A stretch of 64,000 bases of DNA from an uncultured Lachnospiraceae bacterium (GTDB lineage Bacteria; Bacillota; Clostridia; Lachnospirales; Lachnospiraceae), in contig USDK01000002.1 in NCBI GenBank assembly GCA_900553355.1, positions 22,922-86,921 on the forward strand. Reading direction: 5' to 3'. Below, piece by piece: positions 35,868 through 44,650 of the stretch. The translations under genes were made by a program, and so were the position numbers. The first letter of the stretch is position 1; every line of letters begins with the position of its first letter. The notes beneath the pieces are model-generated. The model was not told the origin of the DNA, made no database searches, and saw only the letters and a program-made list of their open reading frames with translations.

Positions 35868-35899
35868 ATACATATAAAATCTGAAAAATTTATATGTAT
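35868..35899. promoter_or_regulatory. candidate operator upstream of the PucR gene
   Basis: Perfect 11-base arms ATACATATAAA (35868-35878) and TTTATATGTAT (35889-35899), ten bases apart. It ends 22 bases before the PucR start and lies just upstream of the divergent symporter promoter, so one protein could control both directions. Confidence 0.6.
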
Positions 35900-35921
35900 T
35901 TCATAAGAGAGGAGGAGGATC

Positions 35922-37154
35922 GTGGAAAGAAAAAGAAAATACAATAACAGGATCCAGGAGGTATATTTCAGAATCGGAAGGCTTCTTCTGGACAACAGAA
36001 GTGTTGCCGATCTTTTGAAGGAAGGCGAAGATTTACTGGGAAATCCGATCGTACTGTGTGATATCTCTACGAGAATGTTCGGAGTCTCATCGAGAGAGTC
36101 GGTGGAGCGTCTGAAAGATGAACTGCTGGACAGCATATTGGAACATGGTTTTGTCACAGCCGATCTTTATGAAAAATATGATTATGAGCATTTTCTGCCG
36201 ATGCTTACAACATTAGAATATTCCCGGCTGATCCGGAATGATTATGAAAAGAAGAGGGATCGTATCGTAGGAAGGGTGCTGTTCCGGGGGAAATACTGGG
36301 GGTGGATCATCGTGGCAGAAGGAGACACCCCATTGAAAGAAGAGGATACTCAGATTGCGGACATCTTGTCTCAGGCGATCACACTGATTCTGGAGAGGAA
36401 AAATGCAGTTCCCTCTAATGTGAATAATGAGGATATCCTGCTGGAACTCTTGGCGGATACCTATGCTTCGGAAGAAGAGTTTGCCGACAGAGTGAGAGCG
36501 CTGGACTTTACGCTGGAAGGGGTGTGGAGCGTGGTGGCGGTCTGTGACAGCAGCGGATCTTCGACGGCATCGCTTCAGGCATACAGAAATCAACTGGCGG
36601 CGGTCCTGACGTCTGTCAGTATGACGGTATATCAAGATACGTTGATGCTGCTGATCAATGAAAATGAAAAGAAATTTGCGAGAAATGCATTAAAGACCAT
36701 GATTAAGACCAACCACCTTTTAGCCGCAGAAAGCCTTCCCTTTGAGAATATCCTGGAACTGTCAAAATATTTCCGGCAGTCCAGGGAACTTCTGGATATC
36801 GCATTGATTTTAAACAGAAAGGACCAGCTGGTCTTTTTTAAAGACTATGCACTTTATCACGTGGCATATCTGCTGGTAAAGGAAAAGACAGAAGCATGGT
36901 ATATCCCGGAAGGACTCACAAAAGTGCTGGAGTATGATAAAGACTGTGATACCGAGTACTGCCGGTCTGTCCGGGAGTGGAGCTGGTGCCGCAATCTGGT
37001 AGAAGCAGCTGCAGCCCTGGGGATTCATCGGAATACCATGGTATACAGATATGAAAAATTTCAGGAACTTTCCGGAATGGATCTGTCCGATGAAGAATGT
37101 GTCAGCCAGCTCGAACTGGCATTTCATATTCTTGAGATTAAAGAAGGAATGTGA
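35922..37154 (+). CDS. PucR-family transcriptional regulator
   Basis: 410 residues. The N-terminal part resembles a GAF-like sensor (GRLLLDNRSVADLLKEGEDLLGNPIVLCDIS), a middle GGDEF-like remnant follows, and the last 60 residues hold the PucR HTH (NLVEAAAALGIHRNTMVYRYEKFQELSG). GTG start behind GAGGAGGAGGATC. Divergent from the symporter/amidohydrolase operon, and followed by the convergent dipeptidase/DUF819 operon. PucR/CdaR regulators usually activate uptake and breakdown of small nitrogenous or carboxylate compounds; its link to these operons is inferred from position. Confidence 0.9.
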   Translation: MERKRKYNNRIQEVYFRIGRLLLDNRSVADLLKEGEDLLGNPIVLCDISTRMFGVSSRESVERLKDELLDSILEHGFVTADLYEKYDYEHFLPMLTTLEYSRLIRNDYEKKRDRIVGRVLFRGKYWGWIIVAEGDTPLKEEDTQIADILSQAITLILERKNAVPSNVNNEDILLELLADTYASEEEFADRVRALDFTLEGVWSVVAVCDSSGSSTASLQAYRNQLAAVLTSVSMTVYQDTLMLLINENEKKFARNALKTMIKTNHLLAAESLPFENILELSKYFRQSRELLDIALILNRKDQLVFFKDYALYHVAYLLVKEKTEAWYIPEGLTKVLEYDKDCDTEYCRSVREWSWCRNLVEAAAALGIHRNTMVYRYEKFQELSGMDLSDEECVSQLELAFHILEIKEGM

Positions 37155-37161
37155 ACGAAAT

Positions 37162-37208
37162 GTGAACGGGGACGTACACTTTTGCAAAAAGTGTACGTCC
37201 CCGTTCGC
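37162..37208. repeat. long palindrome, GGGGACG family, copy 3
   Basis: Perfect 20-base arms 37164-37183 and 37187-37206 around GCA, extendable by two pairs. The outer 14 bases (AACGGGGACGTACA) are identical to copy 2. The short direct repeat ATGTGAACG occurs at its left edge (also covering the PucR stop). It lies between two convergent genes. Confidence 0.9.
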
Positions 37209-37226
37209 TTACACTTGTATAAATAA

Positions 37227-38204
37227 TTATTCGTGCAGTACGCGGTGAATCAGATCGTGCCAGTTTTTCCAGGCGAATTTTTCGATCTCTTCTTCGCTGA
37301 ATCCGGCTTTGCGGATGGCGTTGATCAGATTCGGCACATGGGATGCATCTTCCAGGCCGATAGTGTAAGGAGTTGCCTGGCTGCTGAAGGAGCTTAAGGT
37401 TTCTCCTGTCAGGAATTCGGAGAAGTCAAAGCCAAAGCCTACATGATCAGTCCCCATGATCTCGACCATGTGGATCAGATGTTTGACCAGGTTATCCACT
37501 GTCTGTTCGGATTCTACCGGATGTACAAATTCATTGAAAGAGTTTAATCCTACCATACCGCCGGTATCTGCCAGGGCTTTCAGCTGCTCGTCGGTCAGGT
37601 TGCGGGCCTGATCGCACAGAGCGCGGCAGTTGGAGTGGGTAGCAACGACCGGACCGGAGGCGATGTCCATCACATCCCAGAAAGATTTATCATTGATATG
37701 TGACATGTCCAGGATCATCCCCAGATCCTGGATCTTGTGCACAGCCTTTCTTCCAAGGTCCGTAAGTCCGCGGTCCGGATTGCCTCGTGCGCCGGTGGCC
37801 AGAGGATTTTCTTCATTCCAGGTAAGACCGGCGTGGCGTGCGCCGAATTTGTAGAATTCATCGATCATATCCACATCTTCCCCAATGCTTTTTAACCCCT
37901 CAAGACCGATAAAGGCATACATTTTTCCGGCTTCCTTTGCCTCCATCATGTCCTTGTAGGAACGGCATACCTTCATAATATCCGCACATTCCGGCTCTTC
38001 CTGGGTGATGGCGTCCATCATCTGGTGGGTACGTTTCAGAGGATCTTTATCATAAGGCGGATCATTCCAGATGACAAAGATTCCGCCCTCGATCTCTCCC
38101 TTTTTCAGCCGTTCATAGTGGTACTTGCGGAAGATGTCATGTTCACCGTTCAGATAATGATGAGTCACGTCTGTCCAGATGTCACAATGAGCGTCAAAAT
38201 TCAT
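37227..38204 (-). CDS. Membrane dipeptidase family (peptidase M19)
   Basis: 325 residues. Zinc site elements of renal-dipeptidase-like enzymes are visible: DAHCD at 4-8, the bridging Glu in FIGLEGLKSIG, and the His pair in MSHIND and ATHSNCRAL, with Asp in GFGFDFSEF. These enzymes cleave dipeptides, including some with a D-residue at the C-terminal side. No signal sequence, so probably cytoplasmic. It lies 77 bases downstream of the DUF819 gene and is co-oriented; together they suggest import and cleavage of dipeptides. Confidence 0.93.
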   Translation of the reverse strand: MNFDAHCDIWTDVTHHYLNGEHDIFRKYHYERLKKGEIEGGIFVIWNDPPYDKDPLKRTHQMMDAITQEEPECADIMKVCRSYKDMMEAKEAGKMYAFIGLEGLKSIGEDVDMIDEFYKFGARHAGLTWNEENPLATGARGNPDRGLTDLGRKAVHKIQDLGMILDMSHINDKSFWDVMDIASGPVVATHSNCRALCDQARNLTDEQLKALADTGGMVGLNSFNEFVHPVESEQTVDNLVKHLIHMVEIMGTDHVGFGFDFSEFLTGETLSSFSSQATPYTIGLEDASHVPNLINAIRKAGFSEEEIEKFAWKNWHDLIHRVLHE

Positions 38205-38281
38205 AAGTCACTCCTCCTTTGTAAATTTAGTGTTAGAAAATACAGGGACGGTAAAACCGCCCCTGTAAATAGCGAAATTTA

Positions 38282-39520
38282 TTATGCACCAAGGATACTT
38301 CCGATGATCAGTCCACAATATGTACCGATAACGTATCCGATGGTACCAACGATCAGACAAGGTCCAACCAGTTTGGTCCAGCCTTTGGATACTGCCATAG
38401 CAGCTGATGTGGTAGGTCCGCCGATGTTGGCATTGGACGCACACAGGATCTCTTCCAGGTCAAATTTGAAGAGTTTTCCAAGAACCAGACTGAACAGCAT
38501 GTTTACGATAACAACGATTGCTGCAAAAACAAGGAGCAGCGGAGAATTCCGGACAATCAACGGAATCGATGCTGGAACACCGATTACAAAGAAGAACAAG
38601 TAAATGAGGAAAGTTCCCATCTCATTAGTCCCTCTGATCTCTCCGAAAAATCCAGGAGCTGCTGTTGCGCAGATCATGGAGATCGTAGCGATCCACAGGT
38701 ACATATTACCAAACAGAGTATTCAGCATGGACAGAACAGCATTGGATGTCGGAATGATTCCAGCGAAGAAATCAGCTACAACAGTAGAGACAGCAACGAT
38801 TACAAATGCAACTGCAACTGCCATAGCGATATCCTTTAAGGAAATCTCTTTCCGTCCCCAGTAAGCAGCTGCTGCGGTTCCGCCATCAGAATCTTTATCG
38901 GCGGTACCAGCTTCTACGGCATCCTGATGCGGATGTTTGTAGTGCTTGCGGAAGAAGCCGATGCTGGGAATCATAACCAGTACAAAGAAGTACAGGGCCA
39001 TCAGCAGGTTATCTGCAACGGTAGCGGCTGACAGCATCTCGCCGGTTACACCAAAAGCTTCTCCAAGGGCTGCAAAGTTAACGGATCCGCCGATATAGGT
39101 TCCGGTAAATACGCCGGCCAGCGCATCCAGTTCTGGAATGTAGTTCCCCAATAATACAAATCCAAGTACAGCGCCCACCATGGTTCCAACCGAGCCGCAT
39201 AGGAAAATCCCCAGCATTCGTAGTGAATCCTTTCCCATGTCTCTGACATTACACTGCATCAGCAGCAATGGAAGGGAAAGGGGTACGACATAGCTCCATA
39301 CAGCATCCCATACAGGAGCGGATGTTGGAATGATGCCCAGGTTTGAGAGAATCAGTGCCAGTACCAGAGCAACAATGGCACCACTGGCTTTTGCCGCCCA
39401 GGTGTACTTTTGCTCCAGATAGATGGCAGCTGCAGCTCCTGCAGCGCAGACAGCCCAAAGCATCCAGGTGTTGTCCGCCCCGATCAGCGGATTCTCCAAG
39501 TTAAAAATTTCTCCCCACAT
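38282..39520 (-). CDS. DUF819 family membrane protein
   Basis: 412 residues, about 11-12 membrane helices, matching the YjcL/DUF819 family in the GTYIGGSVNFAALGEAFG and NANIGGPTTSAAMAVSKGW segments, which look like two inverted carrier-type re-entrant loops. Start 39520 follows AAAGGAGGACGAG. Function is not established; the family resembles secondary carriers. Next to the M19 dipeptidase it is a candidate dipeptide or muropeptide transporter, an inference. A strong promoter and a palindrome lie upstream. Confidence 0.88.
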   Translation of the reverse strand: MWGEIFNLENPLIGADNTWMLWAVCAAGAAAAIYLEQKYTWAAKASGAIVALVLALILSNLGIIPTSAPVWDAVWSYVVPLSLPLLLMQCNVRDMGKDSLRMLGIFLCGSVGTMVGAVLGFVLLGNYIPELDALAGVFTGTYIGGSVNFAALGEAFGVTGEMLSAATVADNLLMALYFFVLVMIPSIGFFRKHYKHPHQDAVEAGTADKDSDGGTAAAAYWGRKEISLKDIAMAVAVAFVIVAVSTVVADFFAGIIPTSNAVLSMLNTLFGNMYLWIATISMICATAAPGFFGEIRGTNEMGTFLIYLFFFVIGVPASIPLIVRNSPLLLVFAAIVVIVNMLFSLVLGKLFKFDLEEILCASNANIGGPTTSAAMAVSKGWTKLVGPCLIVGTIGYVIGTYCGLIIGSILGA

Positions 39521-39563
39521 TTTCTCGTCCTCCTTTCGATGTGCAATTGTTGTAGAAAAATAT

Positions 39564-39594
39564 GAGAGATTCAATTGTTTTAATTGAATCTCTC
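39564..39594. promoter_or_regulatory. 13-bp palindrome at the DUF819 transcription start / murF terminator
   Basis: Perfect arms GAGAGATTCAATT (39564-39576) and AATTGAATCTCTC (39582-39594) with a five-base loop. On the minus strand ATATTTTTC follows, so it could end murF transcripts. It also begins a few bases after the -10 of the DUF819 promoter, where an operator or leader hairpin would lie. Confidence 0.7.
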
Positions 39595-39597
39595 TAT

Positions 39598-39626
39598 ATT
39601 ATAGTTATTTTGACGAAAAAAGTCAA
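39598..39626 (-). promoter_or_regulatory. promoter of the DUF819/dipeptidase operon
   Basis: On the minus strand TTGACT (39621-39626), a 17-base spacer and a perfect TATAAT (39598-39603). The transcript would start inside the adjacent palindrome. Confidence 0.82.
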
Positions 39627-39692
39627 TATATACATTCAAAAGTGTACAAAATGTAAAAAGCGTAAAATAAAATTCTGAAAATTGAAGTGGCT

Positions 39693-41063
39693 TTAGAATT
39701 TCTGGAGAGCTTCCACCAATTCCGGGAACCACATTCCATGAGAAGCCTTTACTAAGATATTGTCGCCCTCATGAATGATATCCTTCATTTCCTCAAGGAA
39801 ATCAGCCTTACTCTCAAACCAGTGGGTTTCCACAGAATGACCTTCGGCAGCGCCATCGACCAGATGCTTTGCCAGATCACCGATTCCACAGACTACATCG
39901 ATGCCTTTTTCGGCACAGTATGCGCCGATCTCCCGGTGAAGTTCACATTCGTTATCCCCCAGCTCGCCCATGTTTCCAAGGACAGCGACTTTGCGGCCGA
40001 TGGCCATATCCAGGACGTCGATAGCAGCCCTTGTAGAGATCGGGTTGGCATTATAGCAGTCGTCCAGGATCATCAGATGGTCAGTCTGGATGATGTGATT
40101 ACGGCCCGGCATGGAAGGAAGTCCCTCAATGCCGGCTTTGATCTCTTCCGGGGTAAGACCCAGCGTATATCCGACAGATGCTCCGGCCAGAGCATTGGAG
40201 ATCATGTGTGCGCCTGGGAGCGGTACGACGCAGGAGAAGCTGGAACCATCCGGCAGGTGGATGGTACAGGAAGTGCCGCGCAGGCCTAATGGACGGATGT
40301 CGTCAGCACGGAACTGGCTGTTGCTTCCAGTGCCGAAGAAGACAGGTTCCACTCCTTTGACAGGACCCATCTGGGAAAGAAGATCATCGTCCCCGTTTAA
40401 AATGATAGATCCGCCTGGCTTCATATCCTGGATCATCTGGGATTTTTCCTGAAGGATTCCCTCTCTGGTCTTGAAAAATTCCAGATGGGCAACGCCGATG
40501 TTTGTGATCACACAGATATCCGGGCTGGCAACGGAGGAGAGTCTGCGCATCTCGCCAAAATGATTGACACCCATTTCCAGGACGGCAATCTGATGTTCAC
40601 TGTTCAGCTGGAAAATGGTAAGGGGAAGGCCCCACTCATTGTTAAAATTCCCCAGGGTTTTGTGTACATTGTATTTTTGCGACAGTACGGAAGCAATCAT
40701 TTCTTTTGTGCTGGTTTTTCCAACGCTTCCGGTGATGCCTACCACCTTGAGGTCAAAAGAATCCCGGTAAAGCTTGGCGATGTCCAGGAGAGCCTGGCCG
40801 GTAGATTCCACCAGAATGTAGGGGAAATCTGTCTCGCCAAGATCCTCATGGGAAACGACGCAGAGAGCGCCTTTTTCAATGGTATCCGGGATAAACTGGT
40901 GTGCATTGAATTTTTCTCCGTCTATAGCAACAAAAAGATTTCCTTTTTCCACCTTCCGGCTGTCGATCACAACGCCGGTAACCTCAAGGCCCAGCTTTGT
41001 GGTGTCCCCGTGATAGGTACCCCGACAGGCATTTGTAATGTTTTCCAGAGTAAGGTTTTTCAT
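39693..41063 (-). CDS. murF: UDP-MurNAc-tripeptide--D-Ala-D-Ala ligase MurF
   Basis: 456 residues, normal for MurF, which adds D-Ala-D-Ala to the UDP-MurNAc-tripeptide. ATP loop GITGSVGKTSTKEMI near 110, central domain motif TLGNFNNEWGLPLT, ENHF-like EMGVNHFGEMRRL and the C-terminal DDCYNANPISTRAAI. Start 41063 is preferred to 41114 because AGGAAAGGA lies before it and the N-terminus then matches the family. It lies 16 bases after ddl on the same strand, so the product of Ddl is used directly by the next enzyme. Confidence 0.96.
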   Translation of the reverse strand: MKNLTLENITNACRGTYHGDTTKLGLEVTGVVIDSRKVEKGNLFVAIDGEKFNAHQFIPDTIEKGALCVVSHEDLGETDFPYILVESTGQALLDIAKLYRDSFDLKVVGITGSVGKTSTKEMIASVLSQKYNVHKTLGNFNNEWGLPLTIFQLNSEHQIAVLEMGVNHFGEMRRLSSVASPDICVITNIGVAHLEFFKTREGILQEKSQMIQDMKPGGSIILNGDDDLLSQMGPVKGVEPVFFGTGSNSQFRADDIRPLGLRGTSCTIHLPDGSSFSCVVPLPGAHMISNALAGASVGYTLGLTPEEIKAGIEGLPSMPGRNHIIQTDHLMILDDCYNANPISTRAAIDVLDMAIGRKVAVLGNMGELGDNECELHREIGAYCAEKGIDVVCGIGDLAKHLVDGAAEGHSVETHWFESKADFLEEMKDIIHEGDNILVKASHGMWFPELVEALQKF

Positions 41064-41079
41064 GATACTTGATCCTTTC

Positions 41080-42150
41080 CTAATTCGAATAACGTGTTTT
41101 GATTGATTCTTCAATAATAAGTTCGCAGAGAGCTCCGTAGTCCATTCCTTCTGCCTTTGCCGCCTTGGGGATCAGACTGGAAGGCGTCATACCCGGCAGA
41201 CCGTTCATCTCCAGACAATAAAACTTTCCGTCGGTCTCATCTACGATGAAGTCGGCCCGTGCATAGACATCCATACGGAGAGCCTCAAAGGCTTTTTCGC
41301 CGGCACGGCGGATCCTGCGCTGCGTTTTTTCGTCCAGAGATCTGGGCGGACACAACTCTTCGGCTCCACCGTTCTGATATTTATTTTCATAGTTAAAGAC
41401 CCCGTTCTTTGGAATGATCTCTACCAGAGGGAGAGCCCTTCCGCCTACAATGCTGCAGGCATATTCCCGGCCTTTGATGTAAGGCTCGATCACAACCTCG
41501 TCCTGGTGGTCCACATCAAAGGAACGGCGTACAGCCTCTTGGTATTCCTCTTCGGTGTGAACGATATAGACACCGATGCTGGAGCCGCTGGAGCAGGGCT
41601 TGATCACCAGAGGAAGGTAGTATCCGAGTTCATCAAGAGGTGTATCCTTGGTCTTCTGAGTCAGTGATGTGCCGCGGGGCGTTGGCACCCGGGACATCTT
41701 GAAGATCTGCTTTGCCACCAGTTTGTTCATGGATAGAGAACACCCAAGGGAGTTGGGGCCGGTATAGCGGATGCCCAGAATATCAAAGGTGGCCTGGATC
41801 TTTCCGTTTTCTCCTACAGAACCGTGGAGGGCGATAAAGGTAATGTCTGCCATGCGGCAAAGCTCCACCACATTTGGTCCAAAGTAACATTCCGACTGAT
41901 CCGGGCGGGAGTTTTTGAGAGCCTCCAGATCCGGAGTCGTCGTCTTAATGCCATCGGCAATCTCAAGACCTGCACCGGGCAGGTCAAATACTTCATCTAG
42001 TTTTTCGGAATCATAAGGAAGCCCGAAAAAGACGTCAAGCAGAAAGGCTTTATGTCCTCTTTCGCGCAGGGTTTTGCAGATGCTGGCTCCGGAAGTCAGA
42101 GATACGTCCCTTTCCGGGCTTAAGCCTCCTGCCAGTACAATGATTTTCAT
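41080..42150 (-). CDS. ddl: D-alanine--D-alanine ligase
   Basis: 356 residues, ATP-grasp ligase that makes D-Ala-D-Ala for cell-wall precursors. Visible motifs: N-terminal AGGLSPERDVSLTSG, FIALHGSVGENGKIQ, the ATP-grasp segment PLVIKPCSSGSSIGVYIV and C-terminal FYCLEMNGLPGMTPSSLIPKA. The N-terminal loop is longer than in E. coli DdlB. The Tyr/Phe position deciding D-Ala versus D-lactate cannot be placed with certainty by eye. Adjacent murF supports the D-Ala-D-Ala role. Confidence 0.94.
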   Translation of the reverse strand: MKIIVLAGGLSPERDVSLTSGASICKTLRERGHKAFLLDVFFGLPYDSEKLDEVFDLPGAGLEIADGIKTTTPDLEALKNSRPDQSECYFGPNVVELCRMADITFIALHGSVGENGKIQATFDILGIRYTGPNSLGCSLSMNKLVAKQIFKMSRVPTPRGTSLTQKTKDTPLDELGYYLPLVIKPCSSGSSIGVYIVHTEEEYQEAVRRSFDVDHQDEVVIEPYIKGREYACSIVGGRALPLVEIIPKNGVFNYENKYQNGGAEELCPPRSLDEKTQRRIRRAGEKAFEALRMDVYARADFIVDETDGKFYCLEMNGLPGMTPSSLIPKAAKAEGMDYGALCELIIEESIKTRYSN

Positions 42151-42213
42151 GGGAATAGTCTCCTTTATGTGTTGTTTTCTTTTATTTATGCGGTCTGAAA
42201 AAATCTGTGTCTG

Positions 42214-43665
42214 CTACGCCTTGTTTACCTGGTCCAGAAGCTCTTTTTTCACACCATAAAGCTTAGGTGAAAGATCTACATATATCTGGTGCGGGTAGAA
42301 CAGACGTTTGGTCTCTTCCCACAGAGTATCCTTTTCCCTGCGGCAGTATGCGGCAATCTCCTTGACAGAAGGAGACTGATAGATACATTCGCCATTTCGG
42401 AATATGGGAACCATCATCTCGCGGAGAGTATAAGAACCTCCCGGGAGACGGGTCTTTTTCCAGGTCTCGATAGGGTCGAAAAGAAGCATGTCCTCGGAAG
42501 GATCAAAAGTCTCGTCGGCAAAGCAGATCAAGTCGGCTTTGAGCTTGCCGGAATCCTTTTCATAGATCCGGTAGATGGTCTTATTGCCGGGGTTGGTGAT
42601 TTTTTCTGTATTCTCCGAGATCTTGATCTTGGGGACAAACTCTCCATTTTCATTCTGGATCGCCGCCAGTTTATAAACACCGCCAAAAGACGGGCAGTCC
42701 TTGGAGGTGATCAGGTGTGTACCCACACCCCAGGAATTGATGGCTGCGCCCTGCATCTTAAGGTCGTGGAGCAGATACTCATCCAGATCGTTAGAAGCAG
42801 TAATGGAAGCGTCAGTAAATCCGGCGTCATCCAGCATTTTCCGGGCCTTTTTGGACAGATAAGCCAGGTCGCCGCTGTCCAGCCGGATGCCATATTTTTT
42901 AAAGGTTCTTCCAGATTCTTTAAACTCACGGAAGACACGGATGGCATTGGGAACACCGGATTTTAACGTGTCATAAGTGTCTACCAGGAGTGTACAGTTG
43001 TCCGGATAGAGGTCGGCATATGCTTTGAAGGCCGTATACTCATCGGGAAAACTCATGATCCAGCTGTGGGCATGGGTCCCCATTACCGGGACATCGAAAA
43101 GCTGTCCTGCAAGGACGTTGGACGTGCCGACACATCCGCCGATCACGGCAGCTCTGGCTCCATAGAGTCCGGCGTCCGGTCCCTGGGCCCGGCGCAGGCC
43201 AAATTCCATGACACCGTCGCCGTCTGCAGCATAGACGACGCGAGAGGCCTTGGTCGCGATCAGACACTGATGATTCAAAATAGTCAGGATAGCTGTCTCT
43301 ACCAGCTGGGCCTCCATGATAGGAGCGATGACCTTTAAGATCGGTTCCTTTGGAAAGATGACACTGCCCTCTGGAATGGCATAAATATCACCGCTGAAAT
43401 GAAAACCACTTAAATAATGAAGGAAGTCTTCGCAGAAAATGCCAAGACTTCTCAGATAGTCCACATCTTCATAGGTAAAATTCAGATTCTTAATGTAGTC
43501 GATCACCTGGTCCAGGCCTGCACATACAGAGTAGCCGTTATTGCAGGGATTGGCTCGGAAAAAAACGTCAAAGATTACCTTTTCATTCTGTCCTTTGACG
43601 TAGTAGCCCTGCATCATGGTCAGTTCGTACAAGTCTGTCAGCAAAGTTAGATCTTGTTTGTTCAT
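42214..43665 (-). CDS. pncB: Nicotinate phosphoribosyltransferase
   Basis: 483 residues. Converts nicotinate and PRPP to nicotinate mononucleotide for NAD salvage. Family features: LLTDLYELTMMQGYY at the start, FRANPCNNGYSVCAGL, FGLRRAQGPDAGLYGARAA and the GIRLDSGDLAYLSKKARKMLD phosphate-site region. Start 43665 (MNKQDL) follows AAAAAGGAG and is better than the in-frame start at 43689. A single gene between plsC and ddl. Confidence 0.95.
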   Translation of the reverse strand: MNKQDLTLLTDLYELTMMQGYYVKGQNEKVIFDVFFRANPCNNGYSVCAGLDQVIDYIKNLNFTYEDVDYLRSLGIFCEDFLHYLSGFHFSGDIYAIPEGSVIFPKEPILKVIAPIMEAQLVETAILTILNHQCLIATKASRVVYAADGDGVMEFGLRRAQGPDAGLYGARAAVIGGCVGTSNVLAGQLFDVPVMGTHAHSWIMSFPDEYTAFKAYADLYPDNCTLLVDTYDTLKSGVPNAIRVFREFKESGRTFKKYGIRLDSGDLAYLSKKARKMLDDAGFTDASITASNDLDEYLLHDLKMQGAAINSWGVGTHLITSKDCPSFGGVYKLAAIQNENGEFVPKIKISENTEKITNPGNKTIYRIYEKDSGKLKADLICFADETFDPSEDMLLFDPIETWKKTRLPGGSYTLREMMVPIFRNGECIYQSPSVKEIAAYCRREKDTLWEETKRLFYPHQIYVDLSPKLYGVKKELLDQVNKA

Positions 43666-43750
43666 TGTTATATACTCCTTTTTGAACAATTAAAATGCTG
43701 CGTTGGTACATTTGGTTCATTATAGCACTTGTGCCGGAAAATGTAAAAGA

Positions 43751-43784
43751 AAAAACCAGGCGCCTATAAAAGAGCCTGGTTTTT
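43751..43784 (-). terminator. terminator at the end of plsC
   Basis: AAAAACCAGGC (43751-43761) and GCCTGGTTTTT (43774-43784) pair perfectly. On the minus strand a T-rich tract follows. It overlaps the last codons of plsC. Confidence 0.87.
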
Positions 43785-44498
43785 CTGTATGGTTTTCTGG
43801 ATCAGATCCTGACAGTAGCTGCTGATATGCTTTCGGGTATCCTTATCCAGTTCATCCAAGCGGATCGGAGTGCCGTACTCGATGATCACATGAGTCTTTT
43901 TTACGAATGGCAGATGATTTTCAAAAATTGAGGCAGTATTATTCAGACTGATGGGAACGATGGCGCAGCCTGTCTTTTCTGCAATCTTAAAGGATCCACT
44001 GTGGAAAGGAAGCATAGACAGCTCCTCGCCGGTATTGCGGGTACCTTCCGGAAAGATACAGATGGAAATGCCTCGTTTGATATAGTCGATGGCCGTCAGG
44101 ATCGTCTTCAATCCCTCTTTTGGGGTTGAACGGTCCAGAAACAGGCAGTACAGCCGTTTCATCCAGTCCCGGAGCAGAGGATAGCGGAGCATCTCCTTTT
44201 TGGCAATATATCCGGTAAGGCGTCTGCAGCGGGAATAAGTAAGCAGGATATCAAAATAACTCCGGTGGTTGCCGATAAATAAAACAGGTTCGTCCGGAAT
44301 ATTTTCTTCTCCGATCACGGTGGCCTTTACACCGGCGATCTTCAGCATCAGACGGAAGGTCCACTGGACCATGCGCAGACACTGATAGTCGCTGGCTGAC
44401 TGGCTGACTCTGGCGATGGCTGACTCTATGAGCAGTACCGGGATGCCGATCAGGAGATATAGAAATAAAATAATTGCAATCAATAAAAATCTGATCAT
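43764..44498 (-). CDS. plsC: 1-acyl-sn-glycerol-3-phosphate acyltransferase (PlsC family)
   Basis: 244 residues. Adds the second acyl chain to lysophosphatidic acid at the membrane. An N-terminal helix (FLLIAIILFLYLLIGIPVLL) anchors it. Acyltransferase blocks are visible: block I GNHRSYFD (HX4D), block II LDRSTPKEGLKT, block III FPEGTRN and block IV AIVPISL. No operon partner. Confidence 0.92.
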   Translation of the reverse strand: MIRFLLIAIILFLYLLIGIPVLLIESAIARVSQSASDYQCLRMVQWTFRLMLKIAGVKATVIGEENIPDEPVLFIGNHRSYFDILLTYSRCRRLTGYIAKKEMLRYPLLRDWMKRLYCLFLDRSTPKEGLKTILTAIDYIKRGISICIFPEGTRNTGEELSMLPFHSGSFKIAEKTGCAIVPISLNNTASIFENHLPFVKKTHVIIEYGTPIRLDELDKDTRKHISSYCQDLIQKTIQKNQALL

Positions 44499-44650
44499 AA
44501 TAAGTAACCTTTCTGAAAAACAATAATGCCTGCGGATTGCTTCGTGCCGTGCACTTTCACAATCCTGGCATCATTATATAACATTTCTGGAATTTTTCCT
44601 AGAGTCAGTGTGTATGATAATAGAGAGAAATTTTAAGTATCAGAGGTCCT

